A stretch of DNA of 64,000 bases, taken from the NCBI RefSeq assembly GCF_034190915.1, contig NW_026947486.1, positions 16,518,001 to 16,582,000 on the forward strand, in the 5' to 3' direction. The notes under the pieces were generated by a model. That model was not told where the DNA came from, made no database searches, and saw only the letters and a list, made by a program, of their open reading frames with translations. Source of the DNA: Cavia porcellus. Taxonomy: Eukaryota > Chordata > Mammalia > Rodentia > Caviidae. Positions 22,945-34,835 of this stretch are shown in pieces. A program made the position numbers and the translations under genes. The first letter of the stretch is position 1. Every line of letters starts with the position of its first letter.

Positions 22945-23620
22945 GGCTGACCACCCCCACTTCACTCCACAAATATGTACTCGCGTTGTTTCAGTATTAT
23001 GAGGTTGTTGTGAGATCACTGAGGTATCCTGTGAGAATCATTGCTGCTGCAACTAACTCAGCTGCCTGCAACCAAATGAACTGGGGATATTGTACTGCTT
23101 ATATTTTCTGCAAGAGTGGTTTTGATAAATATTCAGAACTGGAGTCTGCAGGTTTTGGGCCTACCTGGGCCATGCCCAGTGAACTTCTTTCAACCTGGGG
23201 AACTCCACTACCAGTGGTGAGTTCTTGAACACCAGCAGCAGGGGTCAGGGAGAATTTAACATCGTTGCTCAAATGGTCAAGGACCCACCTAGCTTCCAGC
23301 CACATTAGGCTAGGCTTGGGAATACTTGCACCTGACGACCACACCCAGTGACCTTTTACAATCAGGAGAGTTGAGGCCACATGAAGTGAGTTCCAGCACA
23401 TAGGCCCTTGCCTGGGGAGAGCTTTGGACCACCATCCACAGTGGCTAGGTGCCCATTCACCTGCCTGGAACACTGGAGGTGGCATGAGAGGTCCTGTGGG
23501 ACTGATTGGACAATGCTCAGCAACCTCCATTCAGTACTAGGAGCCAAGTGCATAGGAGATGATTTCCAGCATGCCCAGTGGAAGCTTTGGAACATCATTT
23601 GAACATGGAAATATAAGAAA
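22945..23620 (+). promoter_or_regulatory. L1-B 5' UTR (expected internal promoter)
   Basis: About 675 bp between the TSD and ORF1, of higher GC than the ORFs, with open frames on both strands that are not conserved in other copies. L1 5' UTRs normally hold the internal RNA polymerase II promoter. It shows no visible similarity to the repeated 5' UTR of L1-C, although the ORFs of the two are close relatives. No tandem monomers seen. Confidence 0.7.
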
Positions 23621-24679
23621 ATGACAAAACAAAAGAACAAAATGCAATCTCAAACCTCCAGCCCATCCGAAGAATGCCTAGAACTCATGTGCGTAGAAGA
23701 AGATATATGTCATACACCTGAAATACCTGAAATATTAGCAACTGAAATAAATAAGCAACTCTGGGAAGCTTTAAAGGAATTCAAATTAGAAATAATCTCC
23801 TAGGTAAAAGAAGAAATGATAATAGTAATGAAAGAGATGCTGAACATATCTAAAGAAGAAGATACAGTTAAAAAATTAGAGAAGCAAAATAAAAAGATAG
23901 AATCTCTGGATGAACAATATAAGAAAAAAATAGAATACATGAAGCAGATTCAAAGAGATTTTATACAGGAAATCAAAAATTCCATCCAAAGTTGTCAAAA
24001 TTGCCTCAATGAAAGTGAAGATAGAATTTCAGACCTCGAAGACAAGACTGCAGTTAGAGAACAGGAAAGGAAAGATCTTTTACAAATAACAATGAATCAG
24101 GAGATAATAATTCAACAGCTGCAAGATGATGCAAAGAAAAGCAACATAAGATTGATAGGGATAAATTAAAAAGAAAGTAACAACACAAATGATATCAAGA
24201 GGCCATTTACAGATATAATAGCTGAAAATTTCCCAAACATGAGAATGGAAACTCACATAAGGATTAGTGAAGCATACAGAACCCCAAATAGACATAACCA
24301 AAATAAAACTATACCCAGACATATAATAATCACCATCCAAGAAATCCAACATAAGAATAGAATATTGAAAGCTGTTAGACATAAAAGACAGATAACCTAT
24401 AAAGGAAAAACTATCAGAATCAAAGCAGACTTCTCAGCACAAACAATGAAGTCAAGAAGAGCATGGAGTGAAGTATTTCAGATCCTAAAGGAAAACGACT
24501 TCCAACCTAGACTGATGCACCCTGAAAAAATGTCCTTCAAAATGGATGGAGAAATAAAATACTTCCATGACAAAGAACAGCTGAAGAACTTTATGATCAT
24601 CAAACCAACCCTGCAAAGAATACTGAAAGATGGTCTAGATACACATCAGAAAAATACACTAAGCAAGGCAGATAATTAA
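23621..24679 (+). pseudogene. L1 ORF1 (RNA-binding chaperone), two nonsense codons
   Basis: ORF1 protein coats L1 RNA as a trimer and acts as a nucleic-acid chaperone. One reading frame runs the whole way (353 triplets including the final stop) with only two internal stops, TAG at 23801-23803 and TAA at 24167-24169, and no frameshift. In order: a short N-terminus, a coiled coil of heptads (KKLEKQNKKIESLDEQYKKK region, about residues 80-140), the RRM-like core (about 160-240) and the C-terminal domain with EAYRTPNRHNQNK and an RHIIITIQEIQHKNRIL stretch, ending SKADN. The start is the first ATG after the 5' UTR. Clearly inactive as it stands but little decayed. Confidence 0.93.
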
Positions 24680-25047
24680 ACAGAATGGAAAGATAAAGAT
24701 GGAACAGCAGAAAAGTAACATGTCAACAATAATGCAATGTATAACAGTTATAGCTATTAATTTAAATGGTTTCAATTCACCAATTAAAGAAACAGACCAG
24801 CGGAATGGATCAAGAAACGATATCCAACCATACGCTGTCTACAAGAAACCCCTCTAAACCAAAACAAAGCTAACAGATTGAAAGTGAAAGGCTAGAAAAC
24901 AATACTTGATGCAACAGGAACCCCCCAAAAGGCAGGGGTAGCTATTCTGTTTGCGGACAATGTGAACTTCAAACCCAGAATGATCCAAAGAGATAAAAAA
25001 GGTCACTATCTACTAGTTAGAGGAAAACTTCAAGAGGAAGAGATAAC

Positions 25048-25083
25048 AGTCTTAAATGTATATGCAGTCTTAAATGTATATGC
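25048..25083. repeat. 18-bp tandem duplication in L1-B ORF2
   Basis: AGTCTTAAATGTATATGC occurs twice head to tail, adding six codons in frame at the LNVYAPN position of the endonuclease region. Confidence 0.95.
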
Positions 25084-27858
25084 ACCAAATTCCAGAGCAT
25101 CCAGTTATACAAAGCTATTATTAACAGAAATAAAAAACCAAATAAGCAATAACACAATTATAACAGGAGAGTTTAACACACCATTGACACCAAGGGACAG
25201 ATCAACCAGTCACAAAATCAGCAAAGAAATAACAAAACTGAATCACACCTGTGAACAAATGGACTTGATAGCCATATACAGAGTGTTCTATCCAACAGCA
25301 TCAGAATATACATTCTTCTAAGCAGAACATGGGACATTCTCTGAAACAGACTACATACTAGCCCAAAGAACATATTTAAATAAACAAAAGAATTGAAATT
25401 ATCTTATGCATATATCAACTCATAGCACCATGAAACAAGAAATTAATGACAAAAGAAACTGCAAAAAATCCCACAAACACATGGAAAATGAGTAGGACAC
25501 TTTTGAGCAATCAGTGGGTCACAGACAAAATTGAAGAAGAAATTAAACAATACCTACAAGCAAATGAATCTATGGGAGGCAATGACAGTGGTCCTCAGTG
25601 GAAAATTTACTGCACTGAGTGCCCACAGAATGAATACAAATAAACAACCTAATTCTACACCTAAAACATCTAGAAAAGAAGAGCAAGTCAAGCCCAAAGC
25701 CAAAAGAATGGAGGAAACTGTAAAGATCAGAGCAGAAATTAATGCAATAGAGACCAAGAAAACAATACAAAAAATCAATGAATCAAAGAGTTGGTTCTTT
25801 GAAAGAATAAGTAAAATGAAAGTAATGAAAGTAAACCTTATTTTTAAAAGGGAACCTTATTTTTAAAAGGGAAGAAAAAGCTCAAATTCATGCAATAAGG
25901 AATGAAAAAGTTGAAATGACTTCAGACCTTGTGGAAATACAGAAGATCATCAATACCTATTTCAAAAACCTCTACTCTCATAGGTTCAATAACACAGAGA
26001 AATAGGCAGATTCCTAGAAACATATGAAGAACCAAAGCTGGGTCAAGAAAACTTCTGAATAATCCAATTTCTATTAATTAAATTCAAATTGTAATTAAGT
26101 CTTAACTATAAAGAAGAGCCCAGGCCCAGACAGATTCACCATGGAATTCTACAGAAATACAAAGAAGACTTAATGCCAACACTCATCAAACCCTTGAATG
26201 AAATCTAAAGGGAAGCAATTCTTCTAAGTCACTAATGGAAGCCAATATTACCACAGTACCAAAACCTGAGAAAGACCCAACTAAAAAGGAGAACTACAGG
26301 CCAATCTCCCTAATGAATGCAGATGCAAAAAATCTTCAATAAAACACTGGCAAACAGGATGCAGCAAATCATCAAGAAGATTATACAATACCACCAAGTG
26401 GGATTTATCCCAGACATGCAGGGATGGCTCAATGTATGTAAATCAATAAATGTAATCCACCATATCAATAAAGCCAAAAGTAAAAATCACATGATCATTT
26501 CTATAGATGAAGAAAAAGCTTTTGGTAAGGTCCAACACTCATTCATGATAAGAATGTTACAGAAAATTGGAATAGATGGTCCTTACCTCAACATGATAAA
26601 CATCTTGGACAAACCAAAAGCCAGCATCATATTAAATGGGCAAAAAAATGAAGGCCTTTACATTAAAATCAGGCACAAGACAAGGATGTCCCTTATTACC
26701 ACTCCTATTCAACATAGTACTGGAAATACTAACCAGAGCAATGAGACAAGAGAGAGAAATAAAAGGGGTAAAGGTAGGAAAAGAGGAAGGTAAAGTATCA
26801 TTATTTGCAGACAACATGGTACTCTACATAGAAGACCCTCAAAACTCCATTGAAAGACTCCTAGATATAATACATAAATTCAGCAATGCAGATGAATACA
26901 ACATCAATACTCAAAAATCAATAGTATTTCTATACACTAACAACAAAATCACTGAGAGAGAAATAAGAGAAGCCACACCCTTCACACTAGCATCCAAAAA
27001 GATGAAATACTTAGGAATTAATCTCATGAAGGAAGTAAAAGTTCTATCCAGGGAAAATTATAATACCCTGAAAAAGAAATCAAAGAGCATCTCAGAAAAT
27101 GAAAAGATATCCCTTGTTCATGGATAGGAAAAATAAATATTGTACAAATGGCCATTCTCCCAAAACTGTTATACAGATTCAATGCAATCCCATTGAAAAT
27201 ACCATCAACATACCTCCTAGATCTAGAGAAATCACATCAAAAAATTCTTGTGGAACCAGAAGAGACCTAGACTAGCAAAGGCAATTCTAAGCAGCAAAGG
27301 CAAGGTAGGAGGTATCATAATCCTTGACTTGATAATATACTACAAATCTACTGCAATAAAATCAACATGGTCCTGGAATAAAAACAGATCTGAAGACCAA
27401 TGGAATAACTTAGAAGATACAACCACAACTACCAACACACTCAACCACCTTATCTTTGATAAATGGGCCAAATATGTTCACTGGAAGAATGACAGACTTT
27501 TTAATAAATGGTGCTGGAAAATCTGGCTCTCCATTTGCCAAAAACTAAAACTTAACCTGTGCCTATCACCATGTACTAAACTAAAATCTAAATGGATCAA
27601 AGAGCTGAATATAAAAACAGAAACACTATATTTTTTGGGTGACAAAGTAGGTAAAAATCTTGAAGACGCAGAAGTAGGTAGAGAATTCATGAATAGGAAT
27701 CAAACTGCACAAGAAATACTGCCCTGAATCAATAACTGGGATAACAACTTATTAAAAAGTTTCTGCATGTCAAAAGAAATCTCCAGCATAGTGAAAAGAA
27801 AACCCACAAACTGGGAAACAATCTTTGTGAGCTGTCCCTCAGACAAAGGACTTCTATC

Positions 27859-27864
27859 TAAAAC
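27859..27864. repeat. TSD of IAP-like LTR (left)
   Basis: TAAAAC, paired with TAAAAG at 28193-28198; 6 bp is the length used by class II (ERVK/IAP) elements. Confidence 0.75.
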
Positions 27865-28192
27865 TGATCTGGCCTGTGGTCAATCTGTGGGGTATATACC
27901 TGGAGTGGGAATGGGGATGAATAGAACGGGGGGGGGAGACAAAGAGAGATTGAAGCAAGTGGAGAGAATCTGCTCAAGCCTCATTTATTCAGGAAGTGGT
28001 CGCATCCTTTATGGTCCAAGGACGGGCTGGTGGGACAGGAAGAGGCTATGGGGTGGTTTCTGATAGGTCATCATCACGTCCGGGTATGTGACGTAAGCAG
28101 AAGAAGATTATGATTAATGTAGGCAGGTGCATCATATGCCCATAGGAGAGAGGCAGGGAGGCAGCAAAGGGGCTGTTGTGCTGCTCCCTACA
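27865..28192 (-). mobile_element. IAP-like class II endogenous retrovirus solo LTR
   Basis: On the minus strand it begins TGTAGGGAGCAGC (close to the IAP-type start TGTTGGGAGC) and ends GGCCAGATCA, giving TG...CA ends, 328 bp. AATAAA is the complement of 27984-27989, and an ACCATAAAGG promoter-like site lies about 25 bp upstream of it. A C-rich tract (G run at 27930-27938) follows in R/U5. It sits in ORF2 of L1-B with a 6-bp TSD differing at one base. No internal retroviral sequence remains, so it is a solo LTR left by LTR-LTR recombination. It is younger than L1-B. Confidence 0.85.
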
Positions 28193-28198
28193 TAAAAG
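28193..28198. repeat. TSD of IAP-like LTR (right)
   Basis: TAAAAG, one mismatch from the left copy; ORF2 of L1-B resumes immediately after. Confidence 0.75.
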
Positions 28199-28621
28199 AT
28201 ATAAAGAATTTTTAAAAATCAGACCCCCAAAATTCAAAGACCCAATCCCAAAATGGGCATCTTGAGATGAATACACAGTTCTCATATGAAGAAATACAAA
28301 AGGCAAATAAATACATAAAACTACCAACAAAAAAATGCTGGAAATGTTGTGGGGAAAAAGGAACTCTCCTGCACTGTTGGTGGGATTGTAGACTGGTACA
28401 ACCACCTTGGAGGTCAGTCGGGAGATTTCTCAAAATCTGGGATTGGAAGTCCCATTTGACCCAGCTATTACACTTCTGGGCATACTCCCCAGAAGAACTG
28501 AAAACATCATACCACAGTGATATATGTGCACTCATATTTATAACAGTATGTAATAGCCAAATCTTGGAAACAACTTAAGTGTCCATCAACTGATGAATGG
28601 ATAAAAAAGTGGTGGTATTTT

Positions 28622-28868
28622 TGTTATTTAAAGAGAGAAGAAAAAAAAGAAAGCACATAAAAAACAATGCAGTAAAAGGGTACAAATAATACAGTATTTC
28701 TAGAAAAAAATATATACAGTACGAAATCACCAGTTAATAGGTTACATATTATCTTCCCAGAAACAGTTGTCCATATCACTAAGTTAAAGCATATAAAGTG
28801 AACATTGATACAGTGAAATTTCAGACAGTTCTGTTCAATGATCCAACAAAAGCTGAGTTATATGGTAG
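28622..28868 (-). mobile_element. Antisense L1 tail inserted in L1-B
   Basis: About 247 bp of minus-strand L1 3' UTR (A-rich end at 28626-28650 on the left). ORF2 of L1-B is interrupted at the GTGGTATTTTT site and resumes at 28870 with GGTGTTATTTTTATAC, an imperfect duplication of the target. It is the tail type of L1-A, not that of L1-B itself. Confidence 0.8.
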
Positions 28869-29021
28869 CGGTGTTATTTTTATACAATGGAGTATTACTC
28901 AGCTATAAAGAATGATCACATTCAGATATTTATAAATAAATGGATGCAGCTTGAGACTATACTCATAAGTGAAAAAAGTCAAACTCACAAGTATAAATAC
29001 CATATAGTCTCCCTAGTGTAA

Positions 29022-29608
29022 GAAATGGTAAGAGTCCATAAAAGTTTATGGTAATCATGATTCCCTATTACATTGCTTGGAAGCTTTATAATGTTTTCAT
29101 TCATTAGTGGAATGGTTTCAACCTGGTTTGTTTGATTTTATTATCTGTGATGGTATGAACAGCTATTTTGAAGAAAACAAGACATTATGATAGCAATTGC
29201 TGATTTAATATCATGTTGCTCTGAAGCCCTACCACGCTTTTGTTCTTCTGTTTCCGTTGGTTCTATCATGTTGTATCTTATTGGATTTTATTATGTGTGA
29301 CCGTGTAAACAAATTTTCTATGGAAAATGAGATAATAGAGTAGCCATTGTTCATTTTCTGTTATTTGGTTCTGAATGTCCTATAATAGTTTTATTTTCTT
29401 GAATGTTTTTGTACTATTTTGTTGTGTTTGGTACTATTGTATATGAAGTTACACTCAACTATTTCAAAGAAAGAGACATTATGGTAGCTGCTGTTAATTT
29501 CAGGTTGTCTTGTGGTGAAATACTGTGTTGCTTACATTGTTCTGTTCTAATCTACTTTGTTATGTTCTCTTTTGTATTAATCTCTTTAAAATGAAAAAAA
29601 AATAAAAT
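29022..29608 (+). other. L1-B 3' UTR with decayed tandem units
   Basis: Contains three diverged units of about 140-150 bp recognisable by GATTTTATTAT..GTGATGG..CTATTTTGAAGAAAAC and a downstream GAAGCCCT block. Ends in AAAATGAAAAAAAAATAAAA before the right TSD. Confidence 0.75.
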
Positions 29609-29625
29609 AAGAATTAAGATTCCTT
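29609..29625. repeat. Target-site duplication of L1-B (right)
   Basis: AAGAATTAAGATTCCTT, identical to the left copy. Confidence 0.95.
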
Positions 29626-29785
29626 ATGTACGTGAACCAACTCCTCACAAGGAATGTAATCACTATGTAGTGCTGTCATATACTAATAAGAAATAAAAAC
29701 AGTGAGCCCAAATAAACTTCTCCTCCTTTAGTTTTCAGAAGTTAAGTGTTGTGTTTCAGTTACAAGAAAGTAAGTAAAACACTTT
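29626..29785 (+). mobile_element. MaLR-like LTR, 3' part
   Basis: GAGCCCAAATAAACTTCTCC, CTTTAGTTTTCAG and GTGTTTCAGTTACAAG give a MaLR-type polyadenylation region and 3' end. It appears to continue the LTR at 22425-22735 that L1-B split. Confidence 0.5.
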
Positions 29786-30478
29786 GAACAAAACCTATTG
29801 CCATGTGTATGGGTCAAGGCTCTTGTTTCCTGGAACATTTTTTTCTGCATCCTTTTTCCCTTGAAAGTCTTCAACTGTAAGTATATTAAGCTGCTTTGAA
29901 TTGTTTCTCTTTATCAGTGAAACTGAGTTCATTTTTCTCCTCTGTATGTCTGTTCACTCTGAATGGTTTCTATTTTAATATCAAGTTGGAGTTCATTAAT
30001 CTTTTGTCCTGTCCATTTACCATTATTAATTTCAGTAGATTTTTTATTTCAAACATTTAATTTTCATACCTATGATACAGCATATGTTCTATGTGTTCAT
30101 TTAACTTTTTAAACATTTGGAATATTGTTACAATTTTTAAAATATTCTTGTGTAATTACAACTTCTATGTCAGTTCTGGATTGCTTTAAATTGATTGATT
30201 TTTTCCCTCCATCATAAGTCTTATTTCTTTATCCTTCCCTTACTTTGTAATATTTGTGTGAATTTATTGAAATATAACTAGCATACAATTCAATTCACCT
30301 ATTTAAAGGGAAATATTAACAGTGTTTTTAAACTTCTATTTTTGATTGATTGATTGATTTTATTAGTACACATATGCAATCAGTACATATTTGAAATTTT
30401 TATTAGTATACTTTTAAATTATTTATTTTATTAGTTAGTATGTGTTTCTGGTTAAATGTATATACCACAGCTTCTTTT
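29786..30478 (-). mobile_element. Old L1M fragment (probable)
   Basis: About 29940-30100 reads on the minus strand like the ORF1-side region of an old L1 (TTTTTTATTTCAAACATTTAAT, TTAATCTTTTGTCCTGTCC). The rest, to 30478, is AT-rich without a clear match. Confidence 0.4.
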
Positions 30479-30679
30479 TATTTTTTTTTCCTCCGAGCAT
30501 TTTTATTTTTTTTTAAATTTTATTTAAAAGGAAAAAGAGAAAAAACAAAGCAGTGTAAGGATACAAGTAATACAGAACTACAAAAAAAACCAGTAAGAAA
30601 TCACTGGTTAATAGATTACATATTATCATCTTAGAGATAGTTGCTCAAATCACAGTATCAAAGCATACAAAGTGGACAC

Positions 30680-33600
30680 TGACCTCCACAGTGGTTGTAC
30701 CAGTCTACACTCCCACCAACAGTGCAGGAGAGTTCCTTTTTTCCCACAGCTTCTCCGGCGTTTGTTGTTGGTGGTTTTCTTGATCCTGACCATTCTATCA
30801 GGAGTGAGATGGAACCTCAGTGTGGGTTATTCAATTTCAGTGTGGGAATTCAAATTCCCTCAGTGTGGGAATTCAAATTCAATTTGAATTTCTCTAAGGA
30901 TCAATGATGCTGAACATTTTTAAATGTATTTATTTGCCATTTGTAGCTCTTTATAGTAGAAATCTGTATTCATCTCAGATGCCCATTTTTGGAATGGGTC
31001 TTTGAATTTCTGGAATCTGTTATTTTTATATGTTCTAGACAGAAGTCCTTTGTTTGAGCAACAGTTACCTAAGATCTTTTCAAAATTCATTTGTTTCCTT
31101 TTACTCTATTGGAGATTTCTTTTGATGTGCAAAAAAATCTTTTAATGATAGGAGGTCTTAGTTATTGATTCTGGGAAGTATTTTCCTGAAGGTTTGATTT
31201 TTGTTCATGAATTCTCTGCCTACTCCTCTGTCTTCAAGATTTCTACCTATTTTGTCTTCCAGCCGATTTAGCATTTCTATTTTAATATTTAGATCTTTGA
31301 TCCATTTTAACTTTAGTTTACTTCATGCTAATAGGTTTGGGTCTAGTTTTAGTTTTCAGTACATGGAGAGCCAGTTTTTCTAGCACCACTTATTAAAAAG
31401 ATGATCTTTCTTCCAGTGAATGATTTGGCCCCTTTATCAAAGATAAGGTAGCTGAGTATGTTTGCACTTGCAGTTGTATCTTCTAATCTATTCCATAGAT
31501 ACTCAGGTTTGTTTTTATTTTAGAATGGTGTTGATTTGATTATAGTAGATTTGTAGTATAATTTCAAGTTGAGGATCATGCTGCCTCCTGCTTTGTTGCT
31601 CAGAATTGCTTTTGCTATTCTAGGTTTTTTTCTGGTTCCAGATGAATTTTAGGAGTGGTTTTTCTATATTTGTGAGGTATGATAGTTGTATTTTGATTGG
31701 AATTGCATTAAAACTTTATAACAATTTTGGGAGAATGAGAATTTTGGGAGAATATTCCACAAAATTTGTTTTTTCTATCCATGAAAAAGGAATGTCTTTC
31801 CGTTTTCTGAGATCCTATTCAATTTCTTTTTTCAGAGAATTTTAATTTTCCCTGAATAGATCTTTTACTTCATTAGATTGATTCTGAAGTATGTAAATTT
31901 TTTGTATGCTATTTTGAATGGTATGGCTTCTCTTATTTCTATCTCAGCAGGTTTGCTGTTTGTGTGTAGGAATGCTATTGGTTTTTTAGTGTTCATTTTG
32001 TATACAGCTACATTATTGAATTTATTATTATACCTAGGAGTCTTTCAATGGAGTTTTGGGGGTCATCTCCAAATAATGATAATTTAACTTCTTGTTTTTC
32101 TATCTTTACTCTTTTTATTTCTCTCTCTTTTCTAATTGTTCTGGCTAGTGTTTCCAGCACTGTATTGAACAAGAGTGGTGATAATGGATATCCTTGTCTT
32201 GTTTCTGATTTTAGAGTAAAAGCTCTCAGTTTTTGGAGATTTAACCTAATGCTGGATGTTGGTTTGTCATAGGTGGCTTTTATCTTATTGATGTAAAGAC
32301 CATCTATTCTGATTTTGTGTGGTGTTCTTATTATGAATGAATGTTGGACCTTATCAAAAGCCTTTTCTGCATCTATTGAAATGATCATTGAAATGATTCT
32401 TCTTTTTGGCTCTGTTGACATGGTGGATTATACTTATTGATCTGCATATATTGAACCAGCCCTGAATTACTAAGATGAATCCCACTTGGTTATGTTGTAT
32501 AATCTTTTTGGTTTATTGCATTCTGCTTGCCAATATTTTATGAGAATTTTTGCATCTATGTTCATTAGGGAGATTGGCCTGTAGGTCTCTTTTTTGGTTG
32601 GGTCTTTCTCTGGTTTTGGTGTTAGAGTAATACTTCCAAGAATGAGTTAGAGAAAATTGTTTCCCTTTCAATTTCATTGAAGAGTTTGAGGAGTGTTGGC
32701 AATAAGTCTTCTTTGAACTTCTTGTAGAATTCCACAGTGAATCCATCAATCCTTGGTCTTTTCTTTATTGGTAAGGTTCTAATTATATTTTCAGTTTCAA
32801 TAATTGAAATTGGATTATTCAGAAGTTTTACATCTTGATCCAGCTTTGGTAATTCATATATATCTAGGAATCTGTCCATTTCTTCTGTGCTATCAAAGCT
32901 ATGAGAGTAGAGTTTTTTGACATAGGTATTGATGATACTCTCTATTTCTACGTGGTCTGTAGTGATTTTGCCCCTTTCATTTCTTATTGCATGAATTTGA
33001 TTTTTTTCTTTCCTTTTTAAAATAAGGTAGGCAAGGGGCTTATCAATGTTATTTATTCTTTCAAAGAACCAACTCTGATTAACTGATTCTTTGTGCTGTT
33101 TTCTTACTCTCTACTGCATTGATTTCTGCTCTGAACCTTATAATTTCCTCCCTTCTTTTGGCCTTCAGCTTGAGTTGCTCCTCCTTTTATAGATGTTGGA
33201 GGTGTACTATCAGGTTGTTTATTTTTGTTTGTTTTGTTTTCCTGATGTAGGAATTCACTGCTACAGTTTTTCCTCTGAGGTCTGCTTTCATTGCATTCCA
33301 CAAGTTTGTGTATGTTGTATATGTATCTTTGATGCTTGTAGATACTGTTTAATTTCTTCTTTTATTTCCTTTGTGAACCACTGATTGCTCAGGATTGTAT
33401 TATTCAATTTCCATGTGTTTGTGGGGATTTGCAGTTTCTTTTGTCATTAATTTCTAGTTTCATAGCCCTATTATCTGATAACATGGGATAATTACAATTC
33501 TTTTGCATTTATTTCAGCATGTTCTGTGTACTAGTATATGGTCTATTTTAGAGAATGTTCCATGTGTTGCTGAGAAGAATATATATTCTGATGTTGACAT

Positions 33601-33791
33601 TCACCAAGTCCATTTGTTCACCGATTGGATTCAGCTCTGTTATTTCTTTGCTGATTTTGTCTAGTTGATCTGTTCCTTTGTGTCAATGGCATGTTAAGGT
33701 CGCCTGTCATAATTGTGTTGTTGCTTATTTGATTTTTCATTTCTGTTAATATTTATTTTGTATAGCTCTTTGCTTCTGAATTTGGTGCTGG
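30680..33791 (-). pseudogene. L1 ORF2 remnant of L1-D
   Basis: Minus-strand ORF2 with many breaks. Surviving frames: 33104-33301, 32622-32879 (RT start), 32513-32749 and 32008-32421 (RT palm). In the last, the catalytic box is lost: the frame reads [10 protein letters not shown], so the codons between FADD and the EDPQNS segment are collapsed. Endonuclease sequence stops at codon ~115 at the MaLR junction (33791). Near 30815-30880 a 23-bp motif is repeated within the C-terminal part. Not functional. Confidence 0.88.
30815..30880. repeat. Short tandem repeat in L1-D ORF2
   Basis: TCAGTGTGGGAATTCAAATTC occurs at 30837-30857 and 30860-30880, with a partial earlier copy (CTCAGTGTGGGTTATTCAA) at about 30816; period about 23 bp. 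Confidence 0.9.
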
Positions 33792-34130
33792 CATAGTTAC
33801 TTTATGCTCATTGCTGAGACAAAATACCTGAAGCCCAAAGTTGGGAAAGGAAAGGTTTATTTCTTATAGTTTTTGGAAGTTTCAGTCCTCACTCAGTTGG
33901 CTCCAAGGCAGGTAGGGATGGCTGGGCCACACTTTATGGCAGCTGCCAACAGCAAACAGGAACTAGTAAAGAGCAAACACACCTTCTTCCTGCCATTACA
34001 TCACATCCTGGATCCACCCCTATGTGGGTGGGGCACTGACACCATCAATCCAAGCACTAGGCAATAAACCAATCACAAGTACACAATGCAAACTCATGAG
34101 GCCTGGGGGACACAGACATAAACCATGACA
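33792..34130 (-). mobile_element. MaLR 3' LTR (minus-strand provirus)
   Basis: On the minus strand it starts TGTCATGGTTTATGTC, carries AAGAAATAAACCTTTCC (poly(A) region) and ends GAGCATAAAGTAACTATG, a slightly decayed version of the GTAACTAAGACA end seen in its sister copies. Immediately inside it is a GGGGGCCAGGGGTGGAA polypurine tract (complement at 34131-34147). Confidence 0.88.
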
Positions 34131-34830
34131 TTCCACCCCTGGCCCCCAGGACTCATGTACATCCTTTATACAAAAGATATTTAGTCTGCCTCCAAGAGTT
34201 GCCAAAGTCCTAACAGCTTCAGCATTGCAGAAAAGTCCAAGTCCCAAGTCGCCTCCAAGACCTACGGTAAACTCTTAACTGTAACCACCTGTACAAATAA
34301 AAACAAGGTTAAACATTTCTGTAATGCAGAGGCACAAGGTAAACTTTACCATTCCAAAAGTTACAAACAGGGGAATATAAAGCATTGAAAACAAAGCAAG
34401 TCCAACATCCAGCAGGGCAAACATTAAGTCCTGAAGTTCCATGCTCAGCATCTGAAGCAAACTGGTTGCAAGCTCCAAAAGGCTTGGGTGATTCCACCCC
34501 CATGGCATTTCCAGGGATATCAGGTCCCACAGCTTTTCTCTTAAATCCTCTCTGCTTGCTTTTTGCAGCTTTCCTTGGACCATCCATGTTCCTGGCTTTT
34601 CCAAACTTTTGGGGTCTTCACTGCACCTTTGGCTTCACCCTTACATCTTCACAAATTGCCCTCTCAGGGGCACACTGCTTGGCCTCCCAGGCCCTTTGCA
34701 ATTGAGGTGGAAGCTGTCTTACCCTCAGAATTTGTGCATTTTCCTTGCACCTAAAATCAGCACCTTGTGGATGCCACCAAGGTCTGCTGCTAGCTGAAGG
34801 AGTAGCTAGGCTTTTCTCTCTCTTGGCTAT

Positions 34831-34835
34831 AGGAG
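34831..34835. repeat. TSD of plus-strand solo LTR (left)
   Basis: AGGAG, paired with AGGGG at 35178-35182; 5 bp suits the ERVL class. Confidence 0.7.

Larger units (their letters stand above)
24699..29021 (+). pseudogene. L1 ORF2 (endonuclease / reverse transcriptase), disrupted
   Basis: The ATG at 24699 lies 19 bp after the ORF1 stop. The endonuclease start is readable but shifts frame near 24790. The segment 24962-25321 holds the GEFNTPLTPRD motif, where the usual GDFN aspartate reads as Glu, and a tandem 6-codon duplication (25048-25083). RT pieces lie at 26317-26793 and 26636-27127; the catalytic box FADD reads FADN (codons 26804-26815), losing an essential aspartate. The thumb and downstream part is 27248-27727. 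The C-terminal Cys-rich segment is at 28267-28578 ([19 protein letters not shown]). An LTR (27865-28192) and an antisense L1 tail (28622-28868) split the 3' part. TAA at 29019-29021 is the natural stop. Non-functional. Confidence 0.92.
22945..29608 (+). mobile_element. Near-full-length LINE-1 (L1-B)
   Basis: Complete order: 5' UTR (22945-23620), ORF1 (23621-24679), a 19-bp inter-ORF gap, ORF2 (24699-29021), 3' UTR (29022-29590) and an A-rich tail, bounded by a perfect 17-bp TSD. Removing two later insertions (LTR 27865-28192, antisense L1 tail 28622-28868) leaves about 6.1 kb, a full-length L1 size. The unbroken TSD and two-stop ORF1 make it, with L1-C, one of the younger L1s here. Confidence 0.95.
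30480..33791 (-). mobile_element. LINE-1 (L1-D), 3' two-thirds, minus strand
   Basis: From low to high coordinate: A tail (T runs at 30478-30525), a tail-type 3' UTR (30495-30670), then ORF2 read backwards to the endonuclease region at 33791, where a MaLR provirus interrupts it. The 3' UTR joins ORF2 directly at about 30675, lacking the last part of ORF2 and most of the 3' UTR, so either an internal deletion or a separate short tail insertion lies there. The 5' part of the same L1 resumes at about 36085. Confidence 0.9.

Noticed and set aside
23099..23640. Minus-strand open frames of 143 and 92 codons
   Set aside because: They lie antisense in the L1-B 5' UTR and have no counterpart in other copies; an antisense-promoter peptide is conceivable but unsupported.
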